From Bacteroidales bacterium (GTDB lineage: Bacteria > Bacteroidota > Bacteroidia > Bacteroidales > UBA12077): a stretch of DNA of 64,000 bases. Shown in pieces: positions 1 through 7,871 of the stretch (positions are counted from its first letter, which is position 1; every line of letters starts with the position of its first letter). Location: positions 310,001-374,000 of the forward strand of contig JAEINU010000001.1 in assembly GCA_016342685.1 (NCBI GenBank), in the 5' to 3' direction. The notes beneath the pieces are model-generated. The model was not told the origin of the DNA, ran no database searches, and saw only the letters and a program-made list of their open reading frames with translations. A program made the position numbers and the translations under genes.

Positions 1-386
1 TCTTTTGATTTAGATGCAAAGTTGAATAATGAGGTTTTACCCGAATTCGGATTCCCAACAAGAGCAATATGAATTTCTTTTCCTTTGTGGTGAGCAGTCG
101 TTTTTAGCTTTTCGTCGCTTATAACTCCATTGTATTTATTTATTTCTAGTTCTTTAGCTTCTTCTTTAGTAATTACTTCGATTAAGGAGGCTTCGCTTCG
201 GCGTAATGAAACCTCATAGCCAAGAATGCTGTATTCAACAGGATCTTTTAAAGGAGCATTTTTCACAACTGTTATCTTCTTGCCTTTAATAAAACCCATT
301 TCTGTAATTCGCTTTCGGAATGCTCCGCGACCACGTACTTTGGTTATTATTCCTTCTTCATTATCTTTTAGTTGTGATAATCTCAT
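1..386 (-). CDS. feoB: FeoA-FeoB fusion ferrous iron transporter, N-terminal part
   Basis: Reading the minus strand from the ATG at 386 gives an open frame that runs off the left edge. Roughly the first 75 residues look like a FeoA (SH3-like) domain (RGRGAFRKRITEMGF, then an SLRRSEA segment). They are followed by a linker and the start of a GTPase domain with the G1 motif GNPNSGKTS, which is typical of FeoB. FeoB is the inner-membrane ferrous iron transporter, and FeoA fused to its N-terminus is common in Bacteroidota. The G2-G5 motifs and the membrane part lie outside the window. The start is supported by a purine-rich AGGACTTAAAGA just upstream and a good promoter at 420-450. Confidence 0.9.
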   Translation of the reverse strand, partial: MRLSQLKDNEEGIITKVRGRGAFRKRITEMGFIKGKKITVVKNAPLKDPVEYSILGYEVSLRRSEASLIEVITKEEAKELEINKYNGVISDEKLKTTAHHKGKEIHIALVGNPNSGKTSLFNFASKSK

Positions 387-419
387 TCTTTAAGTCCTGA
401 CTTCTTTTGAATTTGTGTC

Positions 420-468
420 CAAAAGTAATTTTAAAATTGAATCTCTACAATACCATCATTATGGTATT
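420..468 (-). promoter_or_regulatory. feoB promoter with overlapping inverted repeat (candidate iron operator)
   Basis: On the minus strand a -33 TTG (plus 448-450), 20 bases, and TACTTTTG (plus 420-427) match the Bacteroidota sigma-ABfr promoter form. A perfect 8-bp inverted repeat, AATACCAT-N4-ATGGTATT (449-468), overlaps the -33 element. A repressor bound there would block the promoter. A Fur- or DtxR-type iron regulator is the natural guess given the gene, but the identity is inferred. Confidence 0.6.
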
Positions 469-552
469 TTTAAACATAAGAATATTGCTTTTGTTTCTAT
501 CTTAGCTCAGTTTATTTAAAAAGTTTTAATTTTGTTGTGAAATAAGTAATAT

Positions 553-1293
553 ATGGAATACGATAGCATACAAGATAATTTAGAAGATTTGCTTGCAAAA
601 GCTGGTGGAAAAGTTAGTATTCTCGAGGAACAAATCGATGTAGATCTTCAGGTAGAATTTTTTGAAATAGTAAATAAAGAGTTAAAGCGTATTGAGAATT
701 TTGAAATTTTTGATAGTATCAAACAATTGGAAAATAGTGATTTATCCTTTGACGAGAAGAAGGTTTTACTTGTGAGATTGTCAAATACTAAAAGTGTCGA
801 AGATTATAGAATAATTCAAAAATTTATTGAGAAAGCCGAAGGTGATATTCGAAGTTGGGCAATTTTAGCATTGCAACATGCGAGAATTGGCTTAGAATCT
901 GATTTGCTTGATGAAGAGCAAGTTTTTATTTCTACAGGTTTAGGTGGACACGGAGAATGTCTTCGTTATTTTATTGTTGGAAAATTGAAGATTCAAACGG
1001 AGTTTTCCGAATCCCAAAAAAAAGTAATAAATAATGAATTTGAGCAAGCTTTCAAGGAACATAATTCAAAAATAGAGAGCTTAAGTTATGTAAATGAGTT
1101 TATAACACTTATTGCATTGATTCCAATCCAAAAGCCAATAAGTGAAGTGATTAATGTTGCTATTTCAGAAGCTAATAATTATGGAGATTTCCTTATCGAT
1201 GATTATTTAGTTACGAATGTAAAATTATTAAATGTAAAAGATATCCAATCTTATTTTAAGAAAAGAAAGTTTAATTCTAAAAGTAAAAATTAA
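553..1293 (+). CDS. hypothetical protein, 246 aa
   Basis: I do not recognise this family. The product is a soluble, mostly helical, acidic protein with no signal peptide or membrane segment. The central part (residues about 65-125) has alternating helices such as EKKVLLVRLSNTKSVEDYRI and GDIRSWAILALQHARIGLES that resemble HEAT-like helical repeats, but this is only an impression. Its stop codon overlaps the start of the thiamine-binding protein gene by one base (TAATG at 1291-1295), so the two are almost certainly co-translated. That links it loosely to thiamine or small-metabolite handling, without proof. Confidence 0.75.
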   Translation: MEYDSIQDNLEDLLAKAGGKVSILEEQIDVDLQVEFFEIVNKELKRIENFEIFDSIKQLENSDLSFDEKKVLLVRLSNTKSVEDYRIIQKFIEKAEGDIRSWAILALQHARIGLESDLLDEEQVFISTGLGGHGECLRYFIVGKLKIQTEFSESQKKVINNEFEQAFKEHNSKIESLSYVNEFITLIALIPIQKPISEVINVAISEANNYGDFLIDDYLVTNVKLLNVKDIQSYFKKRKFNSKSKN

Positions 1294-1586
1294 TGAAGAA
1301 CTATGTGAATGTGGCCTTGCAAGTATTGCCAAAGTCAGAAACGAAGAAAGCTTACGATTTAGTCGACGATGCAATAAATGTAATAAAAGAATCAGGTTTA
1401 ATATATAAAGTTTGTCCTTTTGAAACAGTTATTGAAGGGCCATATGATCAAATAATGAAACTAGTAGAAGATGTTCAAAAGGAATGTTTTGAAAGTGGAG
1501 CTGACGAATTGTTGGTTTATTTAAAAATACAAACCAGAAAAAATAGTAAGGTTACTATAGATGATAAAATGGCTAAATACAATTAG
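1293..1586 (+). CDS. thiamine-binding protein of the MTH1187/YkoF (DUF77) family
   Basis: The 97-residue protein has the features of the MTH1187 family: an N-terminal beta strand (VNVALQVLP), a helix (KKAYDLVDDAINVIKESG), a central segment PFETVIEGPYDQIMKLVEDV, and a second ferredoxin-like half ending in the strand DELLVYLKIQTR. Members are small cytoplasmic oligomers that bind thiamine or its precursors; they are not enzymes. The start overlaps the stop of the preceding gene by one base. A terminator hairpin follows at 1604-1629. Confidence 0.8.
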   Translation: MKNYVNVALQVLPKSETKKAYDLVDDAINVIKESGLIYKVCPFETVIEGPYDQIMKLVEDVQKECFESGADELLVYLKIQTRKNSKVTIDDKMAKYN

Positions 1587-1603
1587 CCACAATTGAGAAA
1601 ATA

Positions 1604-1629
1604 AAAAGCTGACAATTTTGTCAGCTTTT
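1604..1629. terminator. bidirectional terminator
   Basis: A perfect 11-bp stem AAAAGCTGACA / TGTCAGCTTTT with a 4-base loop sits between convergent genes. The A-run on one side and T-run on the other let it serve both the thiamine-binding gene (plus) and the DUF3276 gene (minus). Confidence 0.85.
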
Positions 1630-1640
1630 ATTTTAATTAT

Positions 1641-2060
1641 TTATTCTTTACTGTCAATCAGGTCATCGAATTCAACTCCAGAAGAATATCCTTGCGTTTC
1701 AATAGTTTCAACAGTTTCAGCAGTTGCTGTAACTCCAACTTCAGCAGTAACCTCAACATTTTCTCTTGGATCAGGTTCAGGTGCGTTTGCCTTAATAAAG
1801 TCTATTGTTTCGTTTAGATTATCAGCGAATTTTTCAAAATCTTCTTTATACAAGAAAATTTTGTGTTTTTCAAAATAATGTTTCCCGTCACGATTAAATC
1901 TCTTCTTACTTTCTGTGATCGTAAGATAGTAATCATTTCTTCTGGTAGCTTTTACATCTAGAAAGTACGTTCTTTTCCCAGCTCTTACAACTTTAGAGAA
2001 AATTTCTTCACGTCCGTTTTCATTGTTCTCTAACTCTTCTTTTTTGTCGTATCCGTCCAT
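1641..2060 (-). CDS. DUF3276 / PUR-alpha-like nucleic-acid-binding protein
   Basis: The N-terminal half (residues about 17-90) matches the Bacteroidota DUF3276 family: EEIFSKVVRAGKRTYFLDVK, then a strand DYYLTITESKKRF and KHKIFLYKEDFEKFADNL. This is the bacterial version of the PUR domain, a beta-beta-beta-beta-alpha fold that binds single-stranded nucleic acid. The tail (about 92-139) is acidic and low in complexity, rich in Glu, Thr, Val and Ala, and probably disordered. The gene is monocistronic, with a -7 box TACTTTTG at 2099-2106 and a shared terminator. The target is unknown. Confidence 0.88.
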   Translation of the reverse strand: MDGYDKKEELENNENGREEIFSKVVRAGKRTYFLDVKATRRNDYYLTITESKKRFNRDGKHYFEKHKIFLYKEDFEKFADNLNETIDFIKANAPEPDPRENVEVTAEVGVTATAETVETIETQGYSSGVEFDDLIDSKE

Positions 2061-2098
2061 TACAAAATAATTTTGTTTGTTTTAAAATTATCAACACT

Positions 2099-2106
2099 CA
2101 AAAGTA
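2099..2106 (-). promoter_or_regulatory. -7 promoter box of the DUF3276 gene
   Basis: On the minus strand the sequence is TACTTTTG, an exact match to the Bacteroidota TAnnTTTG box, about 40 bases before the start codon. No clear -33 TTG was found at the right distance. Confidence 0.45.
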
Positions 2107-2330
2107 AAAAAATATTTATTATTTCATTGTAAATTCATTTTTTTTTAAAAACACGATATCAACAAAAAATTAACAAAAAGAGTAACAGAAGGTTATCTTT
2201 TAAAGATTATATTAATTCTTAATTAAAATTAGCGACTAAAAAGTTTGTATTTTACTATTATGAAAAACAAAAAAGCATTTACTTTGCAGCCTTAAATCTA
2301 AACAAATAAAATTTTAGGGGGTTCTTCAAA

Positions 2331-3281
2331 ATGGTGAGTCGAAGATTATTACGTGTCAAAGTTCTTCAAATTTGTTACGCTTATTTAAAGTCGGGCGAAC
2401 AAACTGTAAATCAAGCTGAAAAGGAATTATTTTTTAGCATAGATAAATCATACGATTTATATCATTACCTAATATTATTGATGCTAGACGTTGTCCAATT
2501 TGCAGAATCACGCATTGAGTTAGCAAAAAACAAAAGAATTCCTAGTCCGGAAGATTTAAACCCAAATACAAAATTTCTTAATAATAGATTAATTAAACGA
2601 CTTAATGATAACGACGATTTAAGAAGATATCTTAATAATCAAAAATTAAACTGGTCAAATAATCCTGAGTTAATAAAAAATCTTTACAACAAAATTAAGG
2701 AATCTGATATTTATGAAAAATACATGAATTCAGGTGTAAATGGTTTTAACGAAGATAAAAAATTTATTACCGAGGTTTATTCTAAAATAATATTCAACTA
2801 CGAACCATTGTATTTAACTCTCGAAGAGCAGAGTATTTATTGGAACGATGATATCGAGTTTATTATTGGTATGATTATTAAAACTTTCAGAACTTTCAAG
2901 GCATCGAGCTCCGACGAAGAGTTAATGCCTTTGTTTAAGGACGAGGAAGATCGTGATTTTGTTAAAAGATTATTTCGAAAATCGGTTTTAAACCATAAGG
3001 AGCACGAAGATTTAATATCTAGATATATTAAAAATTGGGATGTAGAGCGTATTGCTTTTATGGATATTGTTGTTATGGGAATTGCAATATCAGAAATTGT
3101 AGAGTTTTCTGATATTCCTGTAAAGGTGAGTTTTGATGAGTATATCGAGATTGCGAAATTTTATAGTACAGAAAAAAGTAACGTATTTATAAATGGAATT
3201 CTCGATAAAATTGTAGAAGAACTTAAGAAAGAAGGAAAAATAAGGAAGGTTGGTAGAGGATTAATTGGTGAATTAAATTAA
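2331..3281 (+). CDS. nusB: transcription antitermination factor NusB, long Bacteroidota form
   Basis: NusB joins the antitermination complex with NusE (S10) and boxA RNA during rRNA transcription. The N-terminus MVSRRLLRVKVLQICYAYL and the C-terminus (about residues 235-305: HEDLISRYIKNWDVERIAFM, PVKVSFDEYIEIAKFYS, SNVFINGILDKIVEEL) are clear NusB blocks. At 316 residues it is about twice the length of the E. coli protein because of a helical insertion at about 75-220, which is usual in this phylum. It heads a series with a DUF1573 lipoprotein and yajC. A near-match promoter box TTACTTTG lies at 2279-2286, and the stretch TAGGGGG may serve as the ribosome site. Confidence 0.93.
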   Translation: MVSRRLLRVKVLQICYAYLKSGEQTVNQAEKELFFSIDKSYDLYHYLILLMLDVVQFAESRIELAKNKRIPSPEDLNPNTKFLNNRLIKRLNDNDDLRRYLNNQKLNWSNNPELIKNLYNKIKESDIYEKYMNSGVNGFNEDKKFITEVYSKIIFNYEPLYLTLEEQSIYWNDDIEFIIGMIIKTFRTFKASSSDEELMPLFKDEEDRDFVKRLFRKSVLNHKEHEDLISRYIKNWDVERIAFMDIVVMGIAISEIVEFSDIPVKVSFDEYIEIAKFYSTEKSNVFINGILDKIVEELKKEGKIRKVGRGLIGELN

Positions 3282-3314
3282 TTTTGACAATTAATAATTG
3301 AGTAGAATATTTTT

Positions 3315-3764
3315 ATGAATAGACGGATTTTTATATTAGAACTTAGCTTGGTTTCAGTTATTTTATTTGGATTGTTAATATCCTGTGAAACTGAGGTGAA
3401 AAAAAATACTGTGAAAAGTATTTCGAATCCTGATGGAATTGCAAAAATTAAATTTGATACTACATACTATGATTATGGAACATTAATTCAAGGCGAAAAA
3501 GTTATTTATACCTTTAAATTTAAAAACATAGGCGATGCCGATCTTGTTATTCTTGATGCATATTCTACTTGTGGTTGTACTGTTCCCAATTATAATAAAG
3601 AACCAATTGCTCCGGGTAGCGATGGAAAAATTGAAGTTTTATTTGATAGTTCAGGAAAAAGAGGAATTCAATATAAAACCGTAACTTTAAAGCTCAATAC
3701 AAAGCAAAAAGAAAAGAGCTTGAATATTAAAGCAAATGTGTTAGAAAATAATTATAAATCTTAA
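3315..3764 (+). CDS. DUF1573 domain lipoprotein
   Basis: The protein has a short hydrophobic N-terminus ending in a lipobox (LLISC, Cys about 24), so it is probably a lipoprotein. The rest is one immunoglobulin-like DUF1573 domain: DYGTLIQGEKVIYTFKFKNIG, LDAYSTCGCTVPNY, then PIAPGSDGKIEVLFDSSGKRG. The Cys-Gly-Cys motif after the third strand is a hallmark of the family. The function is not known, but DUF1573 genes commonly lie between nusB and yajC in Bacteroidia, as here. It starts 33 bases after nusB and ends 11 bases before the yajC ATG, so it is within the same transcript. Confidence 0.88.
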   Translation: MNRRIFILELSLVSVILFGLLISCETEVKKNTVKSISNPDGIAKIKFDTTYYDYGTLIQGEKVIYTFKFKNIGDADLVILDAYSTCGCTVPNYNKEPIAPGSDGKIEVLFDSSGKRGIQYKTVTLKLNTKQKEKSLNIKANVLENNYKS

Positions 3765-3775
3765 TATTGAAAATT

Positions 3776-4099
3776 ATGAACAATTTATTGTACGTATTAT
3801 TAATGACTCAACCAGCAGAAGGTCAAAGTGGAATTATGCAATTTTTACCATTGTTATTAATAATTGTTGTTTTTTATTTCTTCATGATTCGTCCACAGAT
3901 GAAACGTCAGAAGGATTTAAAAAAATACAGAGAAGCATTACAAAAAGGTGATAAAGTAGTTACAACTGGTGGTATTTATGGTAAAATAAATGAAATCAAA
4001 GATGCTCACATTATTGTTGAAATTGATACCAACGTTAAAATTAAAATTGATAAAAGCGCTATTTTGAAAGATTCTTCCGATATTAGTGCTGCAAAATAG
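3776..4099 (+). CDS. yajC: preprotein translocase subunit YajC
   Basis: YajC is a small single-span membrane partner of SecDF in protein export. The protein has a hydrophobic segment (FLPLLLIIVVFYFFMIRPQ) followed by the conserved RPQMKRQKD and KGDKVVTTGGIYGKI blocks. I place the start at the ATG at 3776 (107 residues) rather than the in-frame TTG nine bases upstream, because ATG gives the usual N-terminus MNNLLYVLL. A strong terminator follows at 4109-4142, so the downstream ybbR gene needs its own start of transcription or read-through. Confidence 0.93.
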   Translation: MNNLLYVLLMTQPAEGQSGIMQFLPLLLIIVVFYFFMIRPQMKRQKDLKKYREALQKGDKVVTTGGIYGKINEIKDAHIIVEIDTNVKIKIDKSAILKDSSDISAAK

Positions 4100-4108
4100 T
4101 TTAACATA

Positions 4109-4142
4109 AAAGCGTTTAATTCTATTTTGAGTTAAACGCTTT
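4109..4142 (+). terminator. intrinsic terminator after yajC
   Basis: An 11-bp perfect stem AAAGCGTTTAA / TTAAACGCTTT with a 12-base loop is followed directly by a run of T. It would end the nusB-DUF1573-yajC transcript. Confidence 0.85.
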
Positions 4143-4157
4143 TTTTATTTTCATACC

Positions 4158-5159
4158 GTGGTAGCAAAAAACATAGAAGATAATATTAAACAATTTCTTA
4201 AAACAAGAAATCTAAAGGCCGACAGAAGGTTTGTAATTTTTTTATTTTTTGTTGTTTTGTCTACCATTTTTTGGTTTCTGAATCGCCTCGATGAAGATTA
4301 CGAAACCGAAATAGTTTTACCAATACGTTATAGTGATTTTCCTGCCGATAAAATTCTGGTAAATGAACTTCCCGATCAATTTAAGTTACGTGTTAAAGCT
4401 CACGGTTTTAAATTGCTCGAATATAAGATTAGCAATAAGTTTCTTCCATTTCCCATAAATGTAAATAAGTTAACTCTAAGATTTGATTCGCGATCGAATG
4501 ATGATCAATTGTATGCATTAACACGGAATCTGCATGTAGATATTAAACGTTGGCTTGATTCTGAGCTCGAAATTATAGTTATATCGCCCGATTCTTTATA
4601 TTTTAATTTTGCTGATCGTAGGTTTAAAAAAGTGCCCGTAAAATCAAAAATGAATATTGTTCCTGCAACACAATTTATGTTGCGTGGTAATATTCTATTT
4701 TCGCCAGATAGTATAACTATTTCGGGAGCCGATCCAATAGTTGATACAATTAATCAGGTATATACAAAAACAAAAGACCTTCTCGAATTAAAAGAAAATT
4801 ACAATCACGAAGTAAAGCTTGAAAAAATTGGGAATATCGATTTTTCCGATAAGGAAGTGGCTGTAGCCTTAAATATTGAAAAATTTACTGAAGGTTCTCA
4901 ACAAATAAAACTAAACGTAATAAATGTGCCAGATTCATTGGTTTTAAGAACTTTTCCGAATGAAATTTCAGTTTCATATTTTGTAGCCTTGAGCGATTAC
5001 GATAAAGTTTTACCTCAATTATTTCAGGCTGTTATTGATTATAACGAAATAGAACATCAGGAAAGTAAATTGTCTGTGAAAATTTTAAACTCGCCCGAAT
5101 ACATTAATACAATTCGTTTTAATCCCGAAAAGGTCGAATATATTATAGAAAAAAAATAA
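4158..5159 (+). CDS. YbbR-like domain protein
   Basis: The protein has one N-terminal membrane span (RFVIFLFFVVLSTIFWFLNRL, about residues 24-44) and then an extracytoplasmic region with two or three YbbR-like beta modules, for example LPDQFKLRVKAHGFKLL at about 73-89 and DSITISGADPIVDTINQVYT at about 184-203. YbbR proteins in Firmicutes regulate the CdaA diadenylate cyclase, but no cdaA is next to this gene, so that role cannot be assumed here. The start is GTG at 4158, the only good start before the membrane segment. The stop overlaps the coaE ATG (TAATG), which indicates translational coupling. Confidence 0.82.
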   Translation: MVAKNIEDNIKQFLKTRNLKADRRFVIFLFFVVLSTIFWFLNRLDEDYETEIVLPIRYSDFPADKILVNELPDQFKLRVKAHGFKLLEYKISNKFLPFPINVNKLTLRFDSRSNDDQLYALTRNLHVDIKRWLDSELEIIVISPDSLYFNFADRRFKKVPVKSKMNIVPATQFMLRGNILFSPDSITISGADPIVDTINQVYTKTKDLLELKENYNHEVKLEKIGNIDFSDKEVAVALNIEKFTEGSQQIKLNVINVPDSLVLRTFPNEISVSYFVALSDYDKVLPQLFQAVIDYNEIEHQESKLSVKILNSPEYINTIRFNPEKVEYIIEKK

Positions 5160-5749
5160 TGTTAAAAGTTGGCCTAACTGGAGGAATCGGGAGTGGAAAA
5201 TCACTTGTAAGCGAAGTCTTTAAAAGGATTGGGATTCCCGTGTTTAATGCTGATCAGGAATCAAAAAGTATCGTAAATACTGATGAAGAGGTAATTCGAT
5301 CATTAAAAGAAGAGTTTGGAAATAGCATATATAACCACGACGGAATAGATCGAAAAAAATTAGCTGCAATTATTTTTAATAATCAAGATGCTTTGTTAAA
5401 AGTTAATCAAATTATACACCCAAAAGTAAGAGTGTATTTTTTTGACTGGACTAAAAGTTTTGACAATAAGCCTTACGTTATTGAAGAAGCAGCAATTTTG
5501 TTTGAAAGCAAAGCAAATATTGAAATGGATTTTACAATAAATGTGCATGCCGATGAGTTAGTAAGAGTTAAGCGGGTAATTGAAAGAGATAAAGTTAGTC
5601 AGGAGATAGTAGAGAGTAGAATAAGCAATCAGTTAACAAATGAAGAAAGAATTACTCTTGCTGATTTTACAATACATAATAATGGAGATGAGATGATTTT
5701 GCCTCAGATTTTAAAAATACATTCAGAAATATTAAAAAGCGTTAAGTAA
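5159..5749 (+). CDS. coaE: dephospho-CoA kinase
   Basis: This enzyme phosphorylates the 3'-hydroxyl of dephospho-CoA, the last step of coenzyme A synthesis, in the cytoplasm. The P-loop GGIGSGKS is at residues 8-15, followed by [13 protein letters not shown] with the conserved Asp, IIHPKVR, and [11 protein letters not shown] in the substrate lid region; the length of 196 residues is normal. It overlaps the ybbR gene by one base and is followed after two bases by the J-domain gene, so it sits inside an operon. The pantothenate gene panB is also in this window but 44 kb away. Confidence 0.95.
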   Translation: MLKVGLTGGIGSGKSLVSEVFKRIGIPVFNADQESKSIVNTDEEVIRSLKEEFGNSIYNHDGIDRKKLAAIIFNNQDALLKVNQIIHPKVRVYFFDWTKSFDNKPYVIEEAAILFESKANIEMDFTINVHADELVRVKRVIERDKVSQEIVESRISNQLTNEERITLADFTIHNNGDEMILPQILKIHSEILKSVK

Positions 5750-5751
5750 AA

Positions 5752-6471
5752 ATGGGAAAATTTGGAAAATGGGTTGCAGGTGGATTAGGATGGGCTGTAT
5801 TTGGTCCAATTGGAGGAATTCTAGGATTTGCATTGGGATCGTTGTTCGACACACCTGAATTTGCCAAAACAAAGCGTTATTCGTCGACAACTACCGGTAG
5901 CTTTGCAATGACATTATTAGTTTTGGTAGCCGCTGTTATGAAAGCCGATGGGAAGGTTTTAAAATCGGAACTTAGTTATGTAAAAAAATATTTTATCCAA
6001 CAGTTTGGCGAAGACTCAGCTATTGAGGCTTTGCAAATGTTGCGTAACATCCTAAATCAAAATATTCCGGTCGATATCATTGGGCAACAAATAAAGCAAA
6101 ATCTCGATTACTCATCTCGATTGCAATTATTGCATCTATTATTTGGTGTTGCCCAGTCTGATGGGAAAGTGGATACTTCGGAGTTAAACGTTATTTATTC
6201 TATTTCTTACAATATGGGCGTAAGCTCAAAAGATTTTGAATCAATTAAATCAATGTTTGTAGCCGATGTTGATTCGGCATATAAAATTCTGGAAATTGAT
6301 AAAAGTGCATCCGAAGATGAGATAAAAAAGGCATATAGGAAAATGGCTCTTAAATACCATCCCGATAAAGTAAGTCATTTAGGTGTTGATTTTCAGGAAC
6401 AAGCTAAAGAAAAGTTTCAGAAAGTTAGCGATGCATATGAGAAAATAAAAAAGGAAAGAAATATAAATTAG
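5752..6471 (+). CDS. TerB-like plus DnaJ-domain co-chaperone (DjlA-like)
   Basis: The protein begins with a Gly-rich hydrophobic stretch ([20 protein letters not shown]) that could be a membrane hairpin. A TerB-like helical domain follows at about 45-165 ([35 protein letters not shown]), and a C-terminal J domain at about 177-235 carries the HPD motif (YHPDKV) needed to stimulate DnaK ATPase. This order is that of E. coli DjlA, but without its clear N-terminal transmembrane anchor. A likely role is as a specialised DnaK partner near the membrane. It begins two bases after coaE. Confidence 0.87.
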   Translation: MGKFGKWVAGGLGWAVFGPIGGILGFALGSLFDTPEFAKTKRYSSTTTGSFAMTLLVLVAAVMKADGKVLKSELSYVKKYFIQQFGEDSAIEALQMLRNILNQNIPVDIIGQQIKQNLDYSSRLQLLHLLFGVAQSDGKVDTSELNVIYSISYNMGVSSKDFESIKSMFVADVDSAYKILEIDKSASEDEIKKAYRKMALKYHPDKVSHLGVDFQEQAKEKFQKVSDAYEKIKKERNIN

Positions 6472-6493
6472 TAATTTTTTAGTAAAACTATTT

Positions 6494-6521
6494 TTGAATC
6501 TTGAATGGAATTGTATTTTTG
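6494..6521 (+). promoter_or_regulatory. promoter of the DUF5606 gene
   Basis: A TTG at 6494-6496 and TATTTTTG at 6514-6521 are separated by 17 bases. The -7 box is exact and the spacing is slightly short. It lies 27 bases before the start codon. Confidence 0.55.
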
Positions 6522-6548
6522 CAGTTCAATAAATAAAAACCAAACTTT

Positions 6549-7022
6549 ATGTTAAAAGATATTTTATCAATTTCAGGTTACGGAGGTCTTTTTCAATTTA
6601 TCTCACAAGGAAGATCAGGAATTATCGTTGAATCGCTTGAAGATCAGAAGCGAATGAACGCAAATGCAAACGCAAAAATTAGCGCTTTAGAAGATATTTC
6701 AATCTTTACTGATATTGAAGACAAGCCATTAAAAGACGTTTTTAAAGCGATTTTTGACAAAGAAGACGGTGGCGTTGCAATAAATCATAAAGCATCGGCA
6801 AATGAGCTTAAGAAATATTTCGAAGAAGTTTTACCTGATTATGATAGAGATAGAGTTTATGTTTCTGATATTAAAAAAGTAATAAACTGGTATAATATTC
6901 TTCATAAATTCGAAATGTTAAATTTTGATGCAGAAGAAGTTGAAGAAACAATAGAAGAAGGTAAAGAAGTAAAGGAAGAAAAGCCAAAAGCTGAAAAGAA
7001 AGAAGATAAAGCAACAGAATAA
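6549..7022 (+). CDS. DUF5606 domain protein
   Basis: This conserved Bacteroidota protein of unknown function starts with MLKDILSISGYGGLFQFISQ, the block that typifies DUF5606, followed by SRSGIIVESLEDQKR-like sequence and a helical part KASANELKKYFEEVLPDYDRDRVY. The C-terminal 35 residues are almost all Glu and Lys and probably disordered. There is no signal peptide or membrane span. The gene has its own promoter and terminator, so it is a single-gene unit. No function can be assigned from context. Confidence 0.85.
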   Translation: MLKDILSISGYGGLFQFISQGRSGIIVESLEDQKRMNANANAKISALEDISIFTDIEDKPLKDVFKAIFDKEDGGVAINHKASANELKKYFEEVLPDYDRDRVYVSDIKKVINWYNILHKFEMLNFDAEEVEETIEEGKEVKEEKPKAEKKEDKATE

Positions 7023-7042
7023 TGCCTGTTCAATATAAATTT

Positions 7043-7067
7043 AAAGCCCACCTTTCGAGTGGGCTTT
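7043..7067. terminator. bidirectional terminator between DUF5606 gene and mazG
   Basis: A 9-bp stem AAAGCCCAC / GTGGGCTTT has a 7-base loop. It lies between convergent genes and is flanked by A- and T-rich sequence. Confidence 0.85.
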
Positions 7068-7074
7068 CTTATTT

Positions 7075-7848
7075 TTAGTCGAATTGTTTTGCTTTCTCCC
7101 AAATAACATTCATTTCGTCGAGCGACATTTTTTTTAACGAGATCCCCTTCTTTAAGGTTTGATCTTCAAGAAAGTTAAAACGTTTTATGAATTTTTTATT
7201 TGTTCTTTCAAGAGCTGTTTCAGGATCAATATCGTAAAGTCGAGCTGCATTTATTAAAGAAAAGAATAAATCACCGAATTCAGCTTCAATTTTTTCCTGA
7301 TCTTGTGCTTCAATTTCATCTTTGAGCTCATTAAGTTCTTCATTCACCTTATCCCAAATTTGAACTCTGTCTTCCCAATCGAAACCAACACCACGAACTT
7401 TTTGTTGAACTCTATTTGCTTTTACCAAGGCGGGTAAAGAATCCGGAACTCCCGACAAAACAGAATTATCTCTGTCTTTTTCCTTCAATTTAATGGCTTC
7501 CCAATTTTCTTCAACTTCGTTACTGTTTTTAACTTCAACATCTCCAAAAACATGAGGATGTCTATTTACCAGCTTGTTATTAATACCATTAATTACATCT
7601 GTAATATCGAATTCATTTTTTTCAGATCCAATTTTTGAATAAAACACGATATGAAGTAATAAATCACCGAGTTCTTTTTTTAATTCGGTTAAATCATTCT
7701 TAATAATTGCATCGGCAAGTTCATATGTTTCTTCTATGGTTAGAGTTCTTAAACTCTCAATTGTCTGCTTTTTATCCCACGGACATTTTTCGCGCAGTTC
7801 GTCCATTATTTCTAATAAACGATTAAATGCTACTAATTCTTTTTTCAT
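7075..7848 (-). CDS. mazG: nucleoside triphosphate pyrophosphohydrolase MazG
   Basis: MazG hydrolyses NTPs to NMP and pyrophosphate and cleans non-standard nucleotides. Both MazG repeats are present. The first is at about 18-110 with CPWDKKQTIESLRTLTIEET, the metal-binding EETYEL and then ELGDLL; the second is at about 150-240 with VNEELNEL and EFGDLFFSLIN. The region GVPDSLPALVKANRVQQK between them is a family hallmark. The length of 257 residues is standard. It lies 23 bases downstream of the SAM-hydrolase-family gene and both are likely transcribed together. Confidence 0.95.
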   Translation of the reverse strand: MKKELVAFNRLLEIMDELREKCPWDKKQTIESLRTLTIEETYELADAIIKNDLTELKKELGDLLLHIVFYSKIGSEKNEFDITDVINGINNKLVNRHPHVFGDVEVKNSNEVEENWEAIKLKEKDRDNSVLSGVPDSLPALVKANRVQQKVRGVGFDWEDRVQIWDKVNEELNELKDEIEAQDQEKIEAEFGDLFFSLINAARLYDIDPETALERTNKKFIKRFNFLEDQTLKKGISLKKMSLDEMNVIWEKAKQFD

Positions 7849-7871
7849 TTATCTTGAGTTGTGATAATTTA

